The notes: generated by a model from the sequence alone, not told the origin. Positions 10,185 to 18,425 are shown, numbered from the stretch's first letter. The stretch: DNA of 64,000 bases from JASHPR01 sp963795055 (GCA_963795055.1 CAWCGJ010000023.1:1-64000), one strand, 5' to 3'. Translations and numbers: made by a program.

Positions 10185-11145
10185 ATGAGCGAACCAGGAT
10201 GCCGTCATCCACACCGAGGATCTGACCAAGGTCTACCCGGGCACCGATTTCGCCGCGGTGGACAAGCTCAACCTCGACGTGCAGACCGGGGAGATCTTCG
10301 GCCTGCTCGGCCCGAACGGCGCCGGCAAGACCACCACGGCCGGCATGCTCACCACCCGCGTGGTGCCGACCTCCGGCCGGGCCCTCCTCGGCGGGGTCGA
10401 CGTCGCGGCCCATCCCGCGCTGGCCAAGCAGCTCAGCGGGATCGTCTCCCAGCAGAACACCCTGGACCGCCAGCTCACCGTCTGGGAGAACCTGTACTTC
10501 CACGGCCGCCTCTTCGGCATGGGCGCCAAGGCCTCCCGGCAGACCGCGGACCAGTTGCTGGAGCAGTTCCAGCTCAGCAGGTGGGCCAAGGCCTCGGTCT
10601 ACGCCCTGTCCGGCGGCATGGCCCAGCGGCTCATGGTGGCCCGGGCCATCTTCCACCGCCCGAGCGTGCTCTTCCTCGACGAGCCCACCGCCGGCCTGGA
10701 CCCGCAGAGCAGGCTCGCGCTGTGGGACCTGCTCGGCGAACTGCACGGCGAGGGCCAGACCATCCTGCTCACCACGCACTACATGGAGGAGGCCGACCGG
10801 CTCTGCCAGCGGGTCGCGATCATGGACCACGGCCGCATCCTGGCCCTGGACACGCCCGCCGCGCTCAAACAGGGCATCGGCGCCGACACCATCGTCACGG
10901 TCAGGACCACCGGCGACCCGGCCCGGCTGGCCGAACTGCTGGCCAAGGACGTCGAGGGCGTCACCCGCACCCGGGTGGCCGACGACAAGCTCGAACTGCA
11001 CATGCAGGGCGCCGACCGGCTCGTCCCGCGCATCGTGCTGGCCGCCGAACGCGAGGGCTACGACCTGGTCGACGTGTCGATCGCCGAGCCCACCCTGGAG
11101 ACCGTGTTCATCAGCCTGACCGGAAGGGAGCTGAGGGAGGAATGA
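10185..11145 (+). CDS. ABC exporter ATPase, DrrA-like
   Basis: ATP-binding subunit of an ABC-2 exporter. Walker A LLGPNGAGKTTT, signature LSGGMAQRLMVARAI, Walker B VLFLDEPTAGLDP and switch TTHYMEEADRL are all intact. The C-terminal part (TLETVFISLTGRELREE) is of the DrrA drug-resistance type. The likely ATG is 10185, but a one-base shift at about 10197 separates it from the main frame, which is otherwise open to TGA 11143-11145. It overlaps the permease gene by ATGA. The pair probably exports a hydrophobic compound or lipid. Confidence 0.85.
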
Positions 11146-12032
11146 CGGCCTCGGTCACCGCGCCGGCCCCGACCCCGGGAGCCCGGCGGATCGGCGGCGG
11201 TCCCACCCGGTCGGTGGCCGCCGCCAGCTGGACCGCGCTGGGCGCCCTGCTGCTGCGCGACCTCGTGGTGCTGCGCAAGCACATCTGGGAGTTCGTGCTG
11301 CGCACGCTCATCCAGCCGTTCCTGCTCTGCTTCGTGTTCCTGTACGTGTTCCCGAAGATCGGGCAGGGTATCGGCGGCCACGGGTCCGCCGAGCAATCGG
11401 CCTTCGCGACCATCCTGGTCCCGGGCGTGGTCGGCATCTCGATCATGTTCCAGGGCGTGCAGTCCATCGCCCTGGCCATGGCCCAGGAGTTCGGCTTCAC
11501 CCGCGAGATCGAGGACCGGGTCCAGGCTCCCTGCCCGATCTGGCTGGTGGCGATCGAGAAGGTACTCTCCGGCGCGGCTCAGGGCATCCTGTCCGCGGCC
11601 ATCGTGCTGCCGATCGCCTCGGTCGTCCACGCGCCCGGGGTGGAGGCTCACTTGTCTCTGCACTGGTGGATCATCGTCACGTTGGTGCCGCTGGCCTGCG
11701 TCGCGATGGCGGGTCTCGGTCTGGTCCTCGGTACCAGCTTCGAGCCGAGGAACATCGGCCTGATGTTCGGCTTCATCATCCTGCCGATCACGTTCCTGGG
11801 CTGTACCTACTACGCGTGGACCAAGCTCGCGCCGGTTACCGTGGGCGGCTGGCCCTGGCTGCAGACGATCGTACTGATCAATCCGCTCGTCTACGTGAAC
11901 GAGGGCATGCGCGCCGCGTTCACCGACGCGCCGCACATGCATCTGTACGTGATCTACCCGGTCATAGTGGCCTTCGCCGCGGTGTTCCTGGCCATCGGCC
12001 TGCGCAACTTCCGCCGCCGCGTGCTGTCCTAG
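11142..12032 (+). CDS. ABC-2 type permease, DrrB-like
   Basis: A 296-residue membrane protein, intact. A short Pro/Ala-rich cytoplasmic start is followed by about six hydrophobic segments, including FLLCFVFLYVFPKIGQGIGG and WWIIVTLVPLACVAMAGLGLV. It has the ABC-2 transport signature region around NIGLMFGFIILPITFLGCTYY and ends in a basic tail. ATGA overlap with the ATPase shows co-translation. Together they form a half-size exporter; the substrate is not indicated by neighbours. Confidence 0.85.
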   Translation: MTASVTAPAPTPGARRIGGGPTRSVAAASWTALGALLLRDLVVLRKHIWEFVLRTLIQPFLLCFVFLYVFPKIGQGIGGHGSAEQSAFATILVPGVVGISIMFQGVQSIALAMAQEFGFTREIEDRVQAPCPIWLVAIEKVLSGAAQGILSAAIVLPIASVVHAPGVEAHLSLHWWIIVTLVPLACVAMAGLGLVLGTSFEPRNIGLMFGFIILPITFLGCTYYAWTKLAPVTVGGWPWLQTIVLINPLVYVNEGMRAAFTDAPHMHLYVIYPVIVAFAAVFLAIGLRNFRRRVLS

Positions 12033-12066
12033 CCGGCGCTCGCTGTGCCCTCTTACTGCGCCGCCC

Positions 12067-12624
12067 TTACTGGCCGACCGCGCCGTCGATCCGCTCGCGC
12101 AGCAGGTCGGCGTGCCCGTTGTGCCGGGCGTACTCCTCGATCATGTGGTTCAGCACCCAGCGCAGCGACATCGGCCCGCGCCACTTGTCCTCCCGCTTCC
12201 CGATCAGGTCCAGGCTGGGCGCCGCGGCGACGAACTGGTCCGCGAACGCGATCTCCTCCCGCCACGCCTGCCAGGCCTCGGCGACCATGGCCGGATCGGG
12301 CCGCACGTTGTCGAAATCCCCGTCCCGGATCCTCGGGAGAGTAGAAGCGCGGCGGCGCGTCCTGCCCGGCCATCAGCCGCCGGAACCAGCCGCGCTCGAC
12401 TCGGCCATGTGCCGGACCAGCCCGAGCAGCGACAGCGACGACGGCTCGACCGACCGGCGGGCCAGGGCCTCGGCGTCCAGGCCCGAGCACTTCAGCTCGA
12501 GCGTGCCCCGGTGCCAGCCGAGGAACCCGGTCAGCGTGTCCCGTTCCGAGCCCGTGGTGGGCGGCTCCGGCCGCGGATCCTGCTCCGGCTCGATGAACAT
12601 GTCGATGGGCATGCCAGCCATCAT
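12067..12624 (-). CDS. DinB/DUF664-family protein (frame breaks)
   Basis: A DinB-like four-helix protein of about 185 residues. It opens with MMAGMPIDMFIEPEQDPRPEPPTTGSE and has the family steps LTGFLGWHRGTLELKCSGLD, SLSLLGLVRHMAE, then MSLRWVLNHMIEEYARHNGHADLLRERIDG at the end. The three conserved histidines (in GLVRHMAE and in NHMIEEYARHNGH) would bind a metal. The frame changes near 12400 and 12345. Actinomycetes carry many such proteins; some are mycothiol- or bacillithiol-dependent transferases, but the role of this copy is unknown. Confidence 0.7.
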
Positions 12625-12671
12625 CGGCGTCCCGTCGCCGGATCGCCTACCTTTCGCCGGCCGACCGCGGC

Positions 12672-13064
12672 TCAGGCCTTGGCGGGCGCCTCGGTGCTGT
12701 CGGGCGTCTGCGACGCGGCCAGGCTGGCCCGGACCTCGTCCATGTCCAGCTCGCTGGCCTTGGTGATCAGCTGCTCGAGCGCGGACTCCGGCAGCGCGCC
12801 CGGCTGCGCGTACAGCATGATGCCGTCGCGGAGGATCATCAGCGTCGGGATCGACCGGATGTCGAACGCGGCCGCGACCTCCGGCTGAGCCTCAGTGTCG
12901 ACCTTGCCGAACACCGCGTCCGGGTGCTGCTCGGACGCCTTCTCGAAGATCGGCCCGAACATCCGGCACGGCCCGCACCAGGCGGCCCAGAAGTCGACGA
13001 GCACCAGGCCGTCGCCGCTCACCGTCGAGTTGAAGTTTTCGGCCGTAAGCTCGACCGTCGCCAT
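12672..13064 (-). CDS. trxA: Thioredoxin with C-terminal extension
   Basis: A 130-residue protein with the active-site WCGPC at residues 29-33, cis-Pro in SIPTLMILRDG, and a normal thioredoxin fold up to about residue 107. A 20-residue Ala/Ser/Pro tail follows. ATG 13064 is preceded by AGGAGGCGG. A 16-bp operator 24 bases upstream matches the one in front of the CsoR/CstR-family gene at 13246-13530, so expression is probably induced by the signal that this sensor detects. The protein reduces disulfides or persulfides in the cytoplasm. Confidence 0.9.
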   Translation of the reverse strand: MATVELTAENFNSTVSGDGLVLVDFWAAWCGPCRMFGPIFEKASEQHPDAVFGKVDTEAQPEVAAAFDIRSIPTLMILRDGIMLYAQPGALPESALEQLITKASELDMDEVRASLAASQTPDSTEAPAKA

Positions 13065-13087
13065 CGTCCGCCTCCTAAGCGTCGCGA

Positions 13088-13103
13088 ATACCCGTAGGGG
13101 TAT
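13088..13103. promoter_or_regulatory. CsoR/CstR-type operator before thioredoxin
   Basis: ATACCCGTAGGGGTAT, a near-palindrome with the C-run/G-run arms typical of CsoR-family operators. It differs from the copy at 13531-13546 at only three positions (central CTT replaced by GTA). Confidence 0.75.
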
Positions 13104-13177
13104 CGACAACGCCTCCTACCCCATTTATTCCGAACGGACCGCCCTGCGTGCCTGCGCCCCGTGCCACATCCCCAACC

Positions 13178-13231
13178 GGATGAAACCCGGGTTTCACCTC
13201 GCTAGAACATGGTGGATGTCGGGTTTCATCC
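13178..13231 (-). terminator. Inverted repeat downstream of the CsoR-family gene
   Basis: A 12-bp inverted repeat (13178-13189 GGATGAAACCCG; 13220-13231 its complement), with another partial copy inside the loop. It lies just past the 3' end of the minus-strand sensor gene and before the thioredoxin promoter, so it could end sensor transcription. Confidence 0.4.
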
Positions 13232-13245
13232 CCTTCGCCACCGGG

Positions 13246-13530
13246 TCAGGCGAGCGAGAGGAACAGCCTCTCCAGCCGGGCCCGCTCGGCGGCGGCCTGC
13301 TCGCGGCCTGCCTGCTCGTCCAGCAGGCACTGGCACAGCCCGCTGGCGATGATCTTGAAGCCCGCCCGGTCCAGCGCCCGCCCCGCCGCGGCCAGCTGGG
13401 TCAGCACGTCCGAGCAGTCCTGGCCGTCCTCGATCATCCGGATCACGCCGCCGATCTGGCCCTGCGCGCGCCGCAGCCGCCGGATCACGTCCGCGAGCTC
13501 CTCGCTGTCCACGTTCACGCCGGACAGCAT
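13246..13530 (-). CDS. CsoR/CstR-family repressor, probably persulfide-type
   Basis: A 94-residue all-helical DUF156 protein: LRRAQGQIGGVIRMIEDGQDC in the first half and a C-terminal LERLFLSLA. Cys39 and Cys68 are 29 residues apart, the spacing of the two key cysteines in both copper CsoR and persulfide CstR. The position of the copper-ligand histidine (25 after the first Cys) is Gly64, so copper binding is unlikely and CstR-like sulfur sensing is more likely. Cys66 is an extra thiol. The operator touches the ATG, so the transcript is probably leaderless, or translation starts at the GTG four codons in. Confidence 0.8.
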   Translation of the reverse strand: MLSGVNVDSEELADVIRRLRRAQGQIGGVIRMIEDGQDCSDVLTQLAAAGRALDRAGFKIIASGLCQCLLDEQAGREQAAAERARLERLFLSLA

Positions 13531-13546
13531 ATACCCCTTGGGGTAT
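13531..13546. promoter_or_regulatory. CsoR/CstR-type operator (autoregulation)
   Basis: ATACCCCTTGGGGTAT, a perfect 16-bp palindrome immediately upstream of the sensor's ATG. Binding here would block the sensor's own transcription. Confidence 0.8.
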
Positions 13547-13548
13547 CG

Positions 13549-13803
13549 CTAGTCACCTTCCGTCCCGACCTCGCCGCGGACCCGCCGAGCGTGCAGCGCA
13601 CGGACGCAGGCGTTTGCGACGGCCAGCAGCACGAGGCCGCCGATTACCGCCATCACGACGTGCCCGGTCAGGATTCCTGCCGTGACCAGCACCGCCCCGC
13701 CGGCGATTACGCCGGCCGCGATCAGCATCCGCTGCCACGGCTTGGCGTAGACCAGGTACTGCCCGAGCGCCTGCCGCGCCGCCATCAGCGCCCCGGGGTG
13801 CAT
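13549..13803 (-). CDS. Small two-helix membrane protein
   Basis: An 84-residue protein with two hydrophobic segments, MLIAAGVIAGGAVLVTAGIL and VVMAVIGGLVLLAVANACV, and a basic-acidic tail. It starts at ATG 13803 (GTG 13806 is possible) in a TGATG overlap with the MarR gene upstream, so the two are translated together. It ends 19 bases before the CsoR-family start. I do not recognise the family. Its coupling to a MarR regulator suggests an accessory membrane role. Confidence 0.65.
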   Translation of the reverse strand: MHPGALMAARQALGQYLVYAKPWQRMLIAAGVIAGGAVLVTAGILTGHVVMAVIGGLVLLAVANACVRALHARRVRGEVGTEGD

Positions 13804-14267
13804 CACAGCTCCCGGCGAGCCTGGTCGAGCTGCCGACGGATCGGGCCGGCCGAGGAGGGGTGCAGGCGCTCGGCCAGCGCGGCGAGCGTGGCGATGATCT
13901 CGTCGGCGTCGGCCGGATGGCCGAGGGCCGCGGCCAACGCGGCGTCGACCGGGACCGCGCCCTTGGCCGCCACAGTGCGCGGGTGCTCAGCGGTGACCCG
14001 GACCAGCGTGCGGCGGCCATCGGCGGGATCGGCCAACGTTTCGACGATGCCCTGGTCGCGGAGCCTGGCCACCGATTCGGACACGTAGCTCTGCGGCAGG
14101 CCGGTCCGGGCCGTGACGTCGCTGATGGAGCTGTCCGGGTGAGCAAACACGTCCCGCAGCACCAGGCTAGGCCCTGTCGGCATGGCCTGCGCCTTGGAGC
14201 CGCGCAGCACCTCCTCGCCGATCTTGGTCAGCTGACGGCCGAGCATGATCAGGTCCAGCGCATTCAT
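13803..14267 (-). CDS. MarR-family regulator
   Basis: A 154-residue winged-helix protein: LVLRDVFAHPDSSISDVTARTGLPQSYVSESVARLRDQGIVETLADPADGR holds the HTH and wing, followed by a helical dimerisation end. ATG 14267 overlaps the first of two operator copies (14267-14280, 14295-14308) in the spacer shared with the divergent extradiol dioxygenase. I infer that it represses the dioxygenase/TPP operon and itself, and that an aromatic ligand releases it. Confidence 0.85.
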   Translation of the reverse strand: MNALDLIMLGRQLTKIGEEVLRGSKAQAMPTGPSLVLRDVFAHPDSSISDVTARTGLPQSYVSESVARLRDQGIVETLADPADGRRTLVRVTAEHPRTVAAKGAVPVDAALAAALGHPADADEIIATLAALAERLHPSSAGPIRRQLDQARREL

Positions 14268-14308
14268 ATCGCCAACGATACATCTCTACCATTAGATCGG
14301 CAACGATA
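14267..14308. promoter_or_regulatory. Two MarR-type operator copies
   Basis: Two near-identical 14-mers, TATCGCCAACGATA (14267-14280) and GATCGGCAACGATA (14295-14308), each an inverted repeat of ATCG/CGAT around CCAA or GCAA. Their starts are 28 bp apart. The first covers the MarR start codon, the second lies 45 bp before the dioxygenase start. Confidence 0.7.
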
Positions 14309-14353
14309 GAACTTCCGGGTTAGCGTAATGACAACAGATCATCAGGAGGCCCC

Positions 14354-15277
14354 ATGAGCCTGCACGGGCTGCTGTCGGTCACCATCGGCGTGCCGAACGT
14401 CGAGGAGACCGCCGCCTACTACGCCGAGTTCGGTCTCGCCCCGGAGGCCGACGGGTGGTTCAGCACCCTCGACGCCGGCCGTCAGCTGCGCCTCGTACCC
14501 GCGCCTACCCGGCGGCTGATCGACCTGCGCGTCGGCGCCGACGACACCGACGACCTGGCGCGCGCCGCGGCCAGCCTCGCCCGGCTCGGCGTCCCGGCGG
14601 ACCTGCGGCAGACCAGCCTGGAGGCGACCGAACCGGTCACTGGCGTGCGCGTCGGCCTTGACGTCGCCCCGCGGACCCGGCAGGACCCGGTGCCGGCCAC
14701 CGTCTACAACGGGCCGGGCCGGCTCGACCGGCCAGGCAGCCGGGCGCCCGGCCTCATCCGCCCGGACCGGGTACGGCCCCGCAAGCTCGGGCACGCCGTG
14801 CTGGGCAGCACCGACCCCCAGGCCACGATGTCGTTCTTCACCGACGGGCTCGGTTTTAAGATCAGCGACCGGATCAAGGGCGTGGGCGCGTTCATGCGGT
14901 GCTCGACCGACCATCACAACGTGCTGGTGCTGGCCGCGCCGGTGAGCTTCCTGCACCACACCTCCTGGCAGGTCGACGACGTCGACGACGTGGGCCGCGG
15001 CGCCTGCGCCATGCTCGAGGGTCGGCCCGAGCGGCACGTCTGGGGCCTCGGCCGCCACTACGCGGGATCGAACTTCTTCTGGTACCTCAAGGACCCGGCG
15101 GGCAACTTCTCCGAGTACTACTCCGACATGGACTGCATCGTGGAGGACCAGCTGTGGACGCCGGAGGACCTCGAGGGCGCCCGCGGCCTGTTCGCCTGGG
15201 GACCCCCGCCGCCGCCCTCGTTCATGCACCCGGAAGACCTGGCCGCCATGATGACCGGAGCCCACTCAGCCCGCTGA
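14354..15277 (+). CDS. Extradiol ring-cleavage dioxygenase (VOC superfamily)
   Basis: A 307-residue two-domain vicinal-oxygen-chelate protein. Domain 1 (residues 1-~105) lacks metal ligands. Domain 2 carries the iron ligands of type I extradiol enzymes: His147 in KLGHAVL, His201/202 in FLHHTSW and Glu254 in GNFSEYYSD. It would cleave a catechol-like ring next to the hydroxyls using Fe(II) and O2. It is divergent from a MarR regulator and followed after 25 bases by a TPP enzyme, so a small aromatic-degradation operon is likely. It is not obviously HsaC; the true substrate is open. Confidence 0.85.
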   Translation: MSLHGLLSVTIGVPNVEETAAYYAEFGLAPEADGWFSTLDAGRQLRLVPAPTRRLIDLRVGADDTDDLARAAASLARLGVPADLRQTSLEATEPVTGVRVGLDVAPRTRQDPVPATVYNGPGRLDRPGSRAPGLIRPDRVRPRKLGHAVLGSTDPQATMSFFTDGLGFKISDRIKGVGAFMRCSTDHHNVLVLAAPVSFLHHTSWQVDDVDDVGRGACAMLEGRPERHVWGLGRHYAGSNFFWYLKDPAGNFSEYYSDMDCIVEDQLWTPEDLEGARGLFAWGPPPPPSFMHPEDLAAMMTGAHSAR

Positions 15278-15302
15278 TGCGGCGTGCCTTACGATCAGCC
15301 GG

Positions 15303-16874
15303 GTGAACGGTGCTCAGGCGCTGATCGCCAGCCTGGTCGGGGCGGGCGTCGACGTGTGCTTCATGAACCCGGGTACGTCGGAGATGCATTTCGTCGCGGC
15401 CCTGGACTCCGTGCCGCAGATGCGCGGCGTGCTGGCCCTGTTCGAGGGCGTGGCCACCGGCGCCGCCGACGGCTACGCGCGCATCGCCGGACGGCCCGCC
15501 ACCGTGCTGCTGCACCTTGGCCCCGGCCTGGCCAACGGGCTGGCCAACTTGCACAACGCCCGCCGGGCAGGCAGCCCCGTGCTGACCATCGTCGGGGCTC
15601 ACGCCACCGGTCACGTCCGCTACGACGCCCCGCTGCAGTCCGACATCGAGGCCCTGGCCCGGACGGTGTCCGGCTGGGTGCACACCTCCGGGACCACCCG
15701 TGACCTGGCCCGGGACGCGATGCGCGCCCTGGCCGCGGCCCGCCGCGGCCAGATCGCCACCCTGGTCCTGCCCGCCGACGTGTCCTGGAGCGAGGGAGGA
15801 GCCCTGGCGCCCGCCCGCCCCACCGCCGAGCAGCTGTCATCGACCATAGTCGATGACAGTCAGGTAACCTCGGTGGCCGACCTGCTATCGCCCCAGGCGA
15901 TGCTCTTCCTCGGCGGTAAAGCCCTGTCCGAGCCCGGCTTGCGGGCCGCCAGCCGGATCCGCGCCGCGACCGGAGCGCGGCTGCTGGCCGAGACGTTCCC
16001 GGCCCGGATGGAGCGCGGCGCCGGGCTCCCGGCCGTGGACCGGCTGGCCTACCTGGCCGAGCAGGCCGAAGACCAGCTGGCCGGGGTCGGGCACCTCATC
16101 CTGGTCGGCGCGCGCTCGCCGGTGTCGTTCTTCGCCTACCCCGGCCGGGCCAGCGACCTGGTGCCCGCGGGCTGTTCCGTCACCGTCCTGGCCGAGCGCG
16201 ACCAGGATGCCGTGGCCGCCCTCGAGCACCTGGCCGTCCTGGTCGCGACCGGGACGCCTCCGGTCCTGGCGGCCCCGGCCGTCCGTCCGGCCGAGCCGGG
16301 CCCGCTCACCGCGATCAGCCTGGCCAACACGATCGCCGCGTCGCTCCCGGCGGGCGCCATCATCGCCGACGAGGCCAACACCTCGGGCTTCGCGCTGCCC
16401 ACCGCCCTGACCGGCGCGGCCCGGCACAGCCTGCTGACCCTGACCGGCGGCTCGATCGGCCAGGGCCTGCCGGCCGCCACGGGCGCCGCGGTCGCCGCGC
16501 CGGACCGGCCGGTGCTGTGCCTGGAGGCCGACGGCAGCGCGATGTACACCATCCAGGCCCTGTGGACCCAGGCCCGGGAGCAGCTCAATGTGACCACCGT
16601 GCTGATCAACAACGCCGCCTACGCCGTCTTGCGGATGGAGCTGGCCCGCACCGCCGCCGGGCGGGCGGGGGAGCGGGCCGCGCGGATGCTCGACCTGTCC
16701 GGCCCGACCCCGGACTTCACCGCGATCAGCACCGGGCTGGGCGTCCCTGCCGTCCGCGCGACCACCGCCGAGGACCTCGACCGGGAGCTGCGCCGGGCCT
16801 ACGCTGAGGCGGGCCCGCACCTGATCGAGGCCATCGTCCCCCCGATCGTGCCGCCCCCCGGGACGGCCTGGTAA
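15303..16874 (+). CDS. Thiamine-diphosphate enzyme, acetolactate synthase/benzoylformate decarboxylase-like
   Basis: An intact 523-residue protein with the three TPP-enzyme domains. The N-terminal PYR domain has the catalytic Glu in LFEGVATGAADGYAR. The central domain follows, and the PP domain carries EADGSAMYTIQALWTQARE...INN, the Mg-TPP motif. Such proteins ligate or decarboxylate 2-oxoacids; the sequence resembles the group annotated as acetolactate synthase large subunit-like or MdlC-like. No regulatory small subunit is present, which speaks against branched-chain amino acid biosynthesis. It follows the dioxygenase by 25 bases, so a 2-oxoacid from ring cleavage may be its substrate. Confidence 0.85.
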   Translation: MNGAQALIASLVGAGVDVCFMNPGTSEMHFVAALDSVPQMRGVLALFEGVATGAADGYARIAGRPATVLLHLGPGLANGLANLHNARRAGSPVLTIVGAHATGHVRYDAPLQSDIEALARTVSGWVHTSGTTRDLARDAMRALAAARRGQIATLVLPADVSWSEGGALAPARPTAEQLSSTIVDDSQVTSVADLLSPQAMLFLGGKALSEPGLRAASRIRAATGARLLAETFPARMERGAGLPAVDRLAYLAEQAEDQLAGVGHLILVGARSPVSFFAYPGRASDLVPAGCSVTVLAERDQDAVAALEHLAVLVATGTPPVLAAPAVRPAEPGPLTAISLANTIAASLPAGAIIADEANTSGFALPTALTGAARHSLLTLTGGSIGQGLPAATGAAVAAPDRPVLCLEADGSAMYTIQALWTQAREQLNVTTVLINNAAYAVLRMELARTAAGRAGERAARMLDLSGPTPDFTAISTGLGVPAVRATTAEDLDRELRRAYAEAGPHLIEAIVPPIVPPPGTAW

Positions 16875-16988
16875 CGACGACCCAGGGGCGGCGTGGGGCA
16901 GCATGACCGTCGACGGCTATCCCGCCCTCGCCGACCTGACCCGGATACCCTGCGCCGCACCTGCGACCACGGCTGAGCGGCCCGAGGG

Positions 16989-17583
16989 TCAGGTCTTCTT
17001 GAGGCTGCCGATGCTGAGGGACCCGCCCGCCGGCGGGCTGCAGCGACCCGCCCGCCGGCGGGCGCAGGCCTTCCTCGGCCTCCCGGACGTACTCGGCCGG
17101 GTCCCGGTCCCGCGGGGTGACGCCCGCGAAGTGCCGCGCCTCGAAGGCCGCGAACGCCACGGCCAGGTCGTGGCGGCGCTGCAGGCTGGCCAGCCGGCGG
17201 AAGTCGGTCAGGCCCTCGCGTTCCTCCTCGGCCATGTGGTCGCTGTTGGCCAGGTTCGCCGCGGCCACCGCTTCATACCACGCATCGGTGCCGACCTGGT
17301 GGCGGGCCACCTCCGCGACCGCGTCCCTGATGTCGTTGTGATCGTGGATCGCGTCCAGCGTCTCGCTCTCGACCCCGGACGCCCGCCGCGCGGCCAGGCC
17401 CACCTGCAGCAGCGCCGGATAGAAGAACGCTTCCTCGGCCGCGGCGTGCAGTTCGAGGAACGACGCCAGCCGTCCCCATACGGCCGACAGCACCTCGCTG
17501 TCCGTCGGGCTGATCTGTTCCAAGATCGCGAACAGCCGGCGCTGCTCGTGATGGTCGTCAAGGATCAGCTGGGTGATGTCCAC
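16989..17583 (-). CDS. Hemerythrin-like (HHE) protein, 3' frame shifted by a tandem repeat
   Basis: An HHE cation-binding domain covers residues ~1-140: DDHHEQRRLF, FLELHAAAEEAFFYPAL, IHDHNDIRDAV and NSDHMAEEE supply the His/Glu set for a di-iron site. Near the 3' end a 25-bp unit is repeated (17020-17062), which shifts the frame. Without it the protein would end GGSLSIGSLKKT at TGA 16989-16991, the usual ending of this family. With it the frame stays open to 16726, over the end of the TPP gene. I annotate the expected stop. Such proteins sense or bind O2, NO or iron. Confidence 0.75.
17020..17062. repeat. 25-bp tandem duplication inside the hemerythrin gene
   Basis: The 18-mer at 17020-17037 recurs exactly at 17045-17062, with CTGCAGC between them, giving a 25-bp period (about 1.7 copies). 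Because 25 is not a multiple of three it changes the reading frame of the minus-strand gene. Confidence 0.8.
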
Positions 17584-17595
17584 CGTCCCATCCTC

Positions 17596-17853
17596 TCAGC
17601 CCTGGATGTTCAGCTCCGCAATGGGATCGGTGGGCATGTCCATGGCCTGCAGCAGCGCGAGCAGTTCGTCGCGCTCGGCCGCCGTGACCGGCGTGTGATG
17701 CGCAGCCAGCGACGCCGCCAGCTCAATGGTCAGCTCCCCGTATTCGCCGCCACCCCGCATACGCTTGATGCTCCACAGCGTGCTTTCGGTCACGCGGTCG
17801 GCGAACCGATCTGGGAGCGCCTCGGCTTTCTCGATGATCTCGTCTTCGGTCAC
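17596..17853 (-). CDS. MafI-like small immunity protein candidate
   Basis: An 85-residue acidic helical protein starting at GTG 17853. Features resembling MafI-family immunity proteins are the opening LPDRFADRVTES, a GEYGELTIELAASLAAHH helix pair, a PVTAAERDELLALLQ helix and the final MDMP turn. Its GTG overlaps the stop of the EndoU nuclease (GTGA), so it is made right after it, the arrangement expected of a toxin and its antidote. The family match is by pattern only and is moderate. Confidence 0.55.
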   Translation of the reverse strand: MTEDEIIEKAEALPDRFADRVTESTLWSIKRMRGGGEYGELTIELAASLAAHHTPVTAAERDELLALLQAMDMPTDPIAELNIQG

Positions 17854-18425
17854 GATGTCTCTTTCCTGGGATTGCGCACCACGCCCGGGCCGCCCTCTTC
17901 GGGCCAGGCTGTCCACACCTCTCCGCTACGCAGCACCACCACTGAGACTTCTACGCGGTCGCGGGTACCGCTGCAAACCCACCGGTCATTCCAGTGCTGG
18001 TGAACCGGCGGAGAATCGGGACGCCGGGCCACGTCCAGCACGTGGCCCATGATCTTCTCGTCATCCCAACTGGCCGGAAACTCCGTCTTGCCGGGTTTGC
18101 CCGTCCCGGACCGGTGCCCGCCACCGCCGGGCGTCGGATCGCCGTCCAGTATGTGTGTCGTACGTTCCGGGCTGACGCGGAGCGCATCCAGCCGCGGGCG
18201 ATCGTCGGCAGCCATCGCGTCCCAGCCGGAACATTCCGGGCGGTCACAGGTCTGGGCGGAGCCGCTGACCGTGACGCGGAGCATCTCGTAGTACTCTGCC
18301 CGGGTTCGCAGCTCCGCTGGCCCGGCGGGCACCGCGCTGGCGTCAGCTCCTGACCCGCCGCGCTCAGTACGCGCCTCGGGCGGGCGGTCTCTCGCCCCGT
18401 CGTCGTCCGGCCCGTCTACTGCCAT
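17850..18425 (-). CDS. EndoU-type ribonuclease toxin, stand-alone
   Basis: A 191-residue protein whose last ~105 residues are a bacterial EndoU nuclease domain: TTHILDGD with His91, GGGGHRSGTG with His104, and PGKTEFPASW with Lys113, the His-His-Lys set of EndoU. The end has EVSVVVLRSGEVWTAWP and GGPGV. EndoU toxins cut RNA, often tRNA or at U-rich sites. The first ~80 residues are low-complexity and Ala/Pro-rich with no secretion signal, WXG, LXG, PAAR or pre-toxin domain seen. It may be a cytoplasmic toxin or the orphan tip of a larger delivery protein. The immunity-like gene follows with a four-base overlap. Confidence 0.75.
   Translation of the reverse strand: MAVDGPDDDGARDRPPEARTERGGSGADASAVPAGPAELRTRAEYYEMLRVTVSGSAQTCDRPECSGWDAMAADDRPRLDALRVSPERTTHILDGDPTPGGGGHRSGTGKPGKTEFPASWDDEKIMGHVLDVARRPDSPPVHQHWNDRWVCSGTRDRVEVSVVVLRSGEVWTAWPEEGGPGVVRNPRKETS

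Noticed and set aside
13801..14146. Second minus-strand frame overlapping the MarR gene (197 codons).
   Set aside because: It is a shifted reading of MarR; only the 154-residue frame has the winged helix.
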